DNA of 42,584 bases from Lentibacillus kapialis (lineage in GTDB: Bacteria > Bacillota > Bacilli > Bacillales > Amphibacillaceae), in the NCBI RefSeq assembly GCF_014646635.1, contig NZ_BMNQ01000029.1, positions 1 to 42,584 on the forward strand. Direction: 5' to 3'. Within the stretch, counting starts at the first letter, position 1; every line of letters starts with the position of its first letter. Positions 40,514 through 42,584 of this stretch are shown here, in pieces. The notes beneath the pieces are model-generated. The model was not told the DNA's origin. It searched no databases and saw nothing but the letters and a program-made list of their open reading frames with translations. A program made the translations under genes and the position numbers.

Positions 40514-41272
40514 TTACTCCGCAAGCTTTGATTCGGCATGTGCTTGGTTGATCAGCTCGGATATGCCAACAAATTTAAACCCTTTATTTTTAAGACCGGG
40601 GAGTATTGTCTCCAACGCTTCAGCTGTCTGCTTAACAGAATCAGAAGCATGCATTAAAATAATATCCCCGTTGGTTGTTTCTTCCATGACCATATCTGTC
40701 ATTTTTTGCGTCCCAGGATTTTGCCAATCATTTGGATTAACATTCCAGTGTGTAACTGTGAATCCCTGGTCTTCAGCCAATTCAATAATATCTTTGTTAA
40801 AATGGCCATTTGGCGGCCGTAACAGTTTCATGTCTTCATAACCGAGTTTGTCGAACACCTCTTTTGCTTCCAATAAATCACGACGTACGTCGTCCAGTTC
40901 CTGATCGAGGTAACTTTTGTAGCGGTAGCCGAGCATGCCGAGTTCATGCTCTTGGTCTGTTATCTTTTCTAAAATTTCCGGATGGCGTTCAGCCCATTCA
41001 CCGCTAACAAAAAAAGTGGCTTGCACCTGATGCTGCTTAAGTTTTTTCAATATGTCATGAACCTTTTCTTCACCCCAGCTGATATTGAATGTCAATGAAA
41101 TATCCGGCTCATCAGCATTTCCTTTGGTTAAAGCAGATGGCTCGCTTCCTGATAGAATCGAGAATGCCCCGTAGCGCTCAAACCATAGGAACAAGGCAGC
41201 AAACAGTGCCAATAGAATCACGATTGTATAACGTTTCCACTTTTTAAGCGTCATCACATAAAAATGATCCAT
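40514..41272 (-). CDS. pdaB: polysaccharide deacetylase PdaB-like (sporulation)
   Basis: Membrane-anchored NodB-domain protein of 252 residues. An N-terminal helix (about 15-33) is followed by a carbohydrate esterase 4 domain with Ala-Thr-Phe-Phe-Val-Ser-Gly-Glu-Trp, Leu-Arg-Pro-Pro-Asn-Gly-His-Phe-Asn and Ile-Ile-Leu-Met-His-Ala-Ser-Asp. PdaB is needed to keep spores stable after late sporulation. The oddity is motif 1: PdaB proteins normally have Thr-Phe-Asp-Ile-Ser-Trp-Gly, but here the codon is AAT and the motif is Thr-Phe-Asn-Ile-Ser-Trp-Gly, which replaces the Asp expected as catalytic base. The start ATG at 41272 has GAGGAA upstream. The gene order kbaA-pdaB-rRNA is as in Bacillus subtilis. 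Confidence 0.9.
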   Translation of the reverse strand: MDHFYVMTLKKWKRYTIVILLALFAALFLWFERYGAFSILSGSEPSALTKGNADEPDISLTFNISWGEEKVHDILKKLKQHQVQATFFVSGEWAERHPEILEKITDQEHELGMLGYRYKSYLDQELDDVRRDLLEAKEVFDKLGYEDMKLLRPPNGHFNKDIIELAEDQGFTVTHWNVNPNDWQNPGTQKMTDMVMEETTNGDIILMHASDSVKQTAEALETILPGLKNKGFKFVGISELINQAHAESKLAE

Positions 41273-41768
41273 TATATCATTCCTCTCAAACAGCTTTAAT
41301 ATATTCTATGAGCGAAAAGGCTTAATATGAACAAGCTATATAGGAATTAAGTGAAACGTAAATTTTTCCTTGTAACGTCAGAAAGTATAAATTATGGATG
41401 ACCTTATAAGAAAAGCTTCGGCATTCGCTATAAGACGAGGCGAATGCCGAGTTTTTCTAAGCAGTTAAGAAAGTATAGATTATTTCTTACTGCATAAGTG
41501 CAACTAAGGCTTTCGCCATTAAAGCTTGGCGATAAGCCAAGTTTTCTAACTGCATTTTAGGAAGCAAAACGGGGGATATAAGGTCAAACGCCTAACATTT
41601 TCTGTCCAATTCATATAGGAGAATGGGTGATATTTAAAAAAAAGCGGATATAAAAATAAAAAATTGGGGAATAGTATAGTCTGTGCAAGGCAAATTAACT
41701 GTATATTTATAACATGAATTTCGCCAAAGGATAGGTTATTATTTTGAACAAGAAGGTCAGGTGTTACA
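41273..41768. other. gene-free stretch with tandem hairpin repeats
   Basis: About 500 bases without a gene. The central part carries two imperfect tandem repeats (listed separately). The remainder is AT-rich; near 41700-41760 it should hold the promoter of the small gene at 41769, but I see no clear one. Confidence 0.5.
41380..41547. repeat. two tandem 79-base hairpin repeats
   Basis: Unit 1 (41380-41458) and unit 2 (41469-41547) both start AGAAAGTATA-like, hold a central hairpin, and end TTTTCT. Unit 1 folds as TCGGCATTCGC against GCGAATGCCGA; unit 2 as TTTCGCCATTAAAGCTTGGCGA and related words. The units are diverged but collinear. They resemble intergenic hairpin repeats I associate with halotolerant Bacillaceae. 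Confidence 0.55.
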
Positions 41769-41990
41769 ATGCTTGGATTTTTGATAAATGATGAAGAACA
41801 AAGAGAAATGGAATATTTAATAAAACGGGAGCTAGAAGAACTATTAATGGATATGGAGGATTATCGAATCGACCAAATAGTCAAAAACTCCATGAAGGAG
41901 CGGTATCAGACCGTATTTAATTTGTATCGCCGTATTGCGAGCAAAGAGGAATGCATTAAGTATATGCCGAGGCGCACTGGTAACCAATAA
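41769..41990 (+). CDS. small conserved-type protein of unknown function
   Basis: A 73-residue, highly charged, helical protein (Leu-Ile-Lys-Arg-Glu-Leu-Glu-Glu-Leu-Leu-Met-Asp-Met-Glu) with a basic end and no membrane segment. ATG 41769 has an AGGTG site upstream. The first ten residues (Met-Leu-Gly-Phe-Leu-Ile-Asn-Asp-Glu-Glu) and the amphipathic body suggest a protein-binding role, but I recognise no named family. It stands alone between pdaB and the rRNA operon. Confidence 0.65.
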   Translation: MLGFLINDEEQREMEYLIKRELEELLMDMEDYRIDQIVKNSMKERYQTVFNLYRRIASKEECIKYMPRRTGNQ

Positions 41991-42293
41991 ATGATGCTGA
42001 GCGCCACTTCCTGTCTAAAACGCCGATTAATAAAATATAAGGGCTCCATGATAGGTATACTGATCATTCATTCTCTAAGCTAAGCAGCATAGTTTCTTTA
42101 AAGCGAAGATAGTTACTGGATTAGCAAGTTTTTTGTTAATGTTGTTTATGTATCGTTTTCTGATGAAATCCAGTCCTGTTTGCAGCTGCTCCGTACAGTT
42201 AGAGCGTATGAATTAATATAGTCACGCAGGTTATAGGTTAATCGTCATATAGGGGCGTCTTTAAATTTTCTTTAAGATTTTTTGATTTTCCTA
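41991..42293. other. gene-free region upstream of the rRNA promoters
   Basis: No gene or clear hairpin. The stretch just before the first promoter (42260-42293) is A/T-tract-rich, as is usual for the upstream element of rRNA promoters. Confidence 0.45.
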
Positions 42294-42322
42294 TTGAATG
42301 AGGCAAATTATTGTGCTATATT
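42294..42322 (+). promoter_or_regulatory. rRNA operon promoter P1
   Basis: TTGAAT at 42294-42299, a spacer of exactly 17 bases, and TATATT at 42317-42322, with A/T tracts upstream. Confidence 0.65.
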
Positions 42323-42394
42323 ATTTTTTGTTGTCAGCAAAACATAACATATTTCAGCAGTGACATTCACAATTTAAATTGCTTTAAAAAGTTA

Positions 42395-42423
42395 TTGACA
42401 TTTTGTTGCGACCATGATAAATT
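42395..42423 (+). promoter_or_regulatory. rRNA operon promoter P2
   Basis: A perfect TTGACA at 42395-42400 and, after 17 bases, TAAATT at 42418-42423. A perfect TATAAT lies at 42423-42428, but the spacing of 22 is too long, so the two boxes may compete. Twin promoters about 100 bases apart are usual for Bacillus rRNA operons. Confidence 0.6.
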
Positions 42424-42429
42424 ATAATT

Positions 42430-42584
42430 CGTCGCTTAAAACAGCGGTGAAAAATTGATCCTTGAAAACTGAACGAAACAACCAGTATGACAAAGATGTC
42501 AGAGGTAAGCGGCCATTCGTCGGAACGTTTGTTTTGACGAAAGGGCCATCAACCCCTGAATGGATTTTTTGGCAAGAAAGCCAT
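42430..42584 (+). ncRNA. 5' leader of a ribosomal RNA operon
   Basis: The word TGATCCTTGAAAACTGAAC at 42456-42474 is characteristic of Bacillaceae rRNA leaders and spacers. GGCCATTCGTC (42511-42521) and GACGAAAGGGCC (42536-42547) can pair as a processing stem. The 16S gene itself is not reached. Confidence 0.75.

Noticed and set aside
1-42584. CRISPR arrays, tRNA genes and prophage genes
   Set aside because: No regularly spaced repeats, no tRNA cloverleaf sequence and no phage structural genes were seen on either strand.

Overview
The window looks like the chromosome of a low-GC, spore-forming Bacillaceae member, probably a halotolerant genus close to Virgibacillus, Lentibacillus or Oceanobacillus. 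The main reason is the right-hand part. There cwlD, salA, gerD, kbaA and pdaB occur in the order known from Bacillus subtilis and lead into two promoters and the leader of a ribosomal RNA operon. The 16S gene would begin just past the right edge.

Layout. (1) 1-4500 is an insertion-sequence graveyard: the end of an ISL3-type transposase, a broken DDE element with clear terminal repeats, about 1 kb of decayed DNA, and a frameshifted IS110 recombinase. (2) 4.7-9.0 kb holds an MFS sugar-acid-type transporter, a Gfo/Idh/MocA dehydrogenase and an AraC regulator. Two stretches that resemble 5' pieces of group II introns lie on either side of the AraC gene. (3) 9.3-11.7 kb holds an apparently intact IS1634-type element and, tail to tail with it, a truncated second copy. 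(4) 11.8-20.6 kb is a catabolic unit: a tripartite tricarboxylate transporter (tctC, tctB, tctA), an FAD-linked oxidase, a zinc alcohol dehydrogenase, an FGGY kinase, a tautomerase and a GntR/UTRA repressor. Near-identical palindromes of HutC type sit before tctC and before the oxidase. (5) 20.6-23.5 kb holds a second zinc alcohol dehydrogenase, a relic of a class III aminotransferase (gabT-like) and an intact gabD-like aldehyde dehydrogenase. (6) 24.0-29.2 kb is a second transport and catabolism unit: fused TRAP permease, TAXI receptor, GntR/FCD regulator, an amino acid synthesis (AA_synth) family protein and an alpha/beta hydrolase. A perfect 26-bp palindrome lies before the permease. A decayed IS5-type element closes this unit. 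(7) 31-36.9 kb holds a small Cys-rich protein, an Eis-like acetyltransferase, a membrane protein plus HlyD-like adaptor pair, and three DUF948 proteins. (8) 37-42.6 kb is the sporulation and germination block and the rRNA leader.

How the parts fit. Regions 2-6 read as an accessory carbon-source island about 24 kb long, visibly more AT-rich than the right-hand block and bordered by insertion sequences. It carries three unrelated carrier systems (MFS, TTT, TRAP-TAXI), several oxidoreductases and three or four local regulators, so it probably imports and oxidises small organic acids or polyol-type compounds. The substrates cannot be read from the sequence. The most interesting part is the TTT, oxidase, dehydrogenase, kinase and tautomerase unit with its paired operators. 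Next come the TRAP-TAXI/AA_synth unit and a PdaB whose usual catalytic Asp is Asn.
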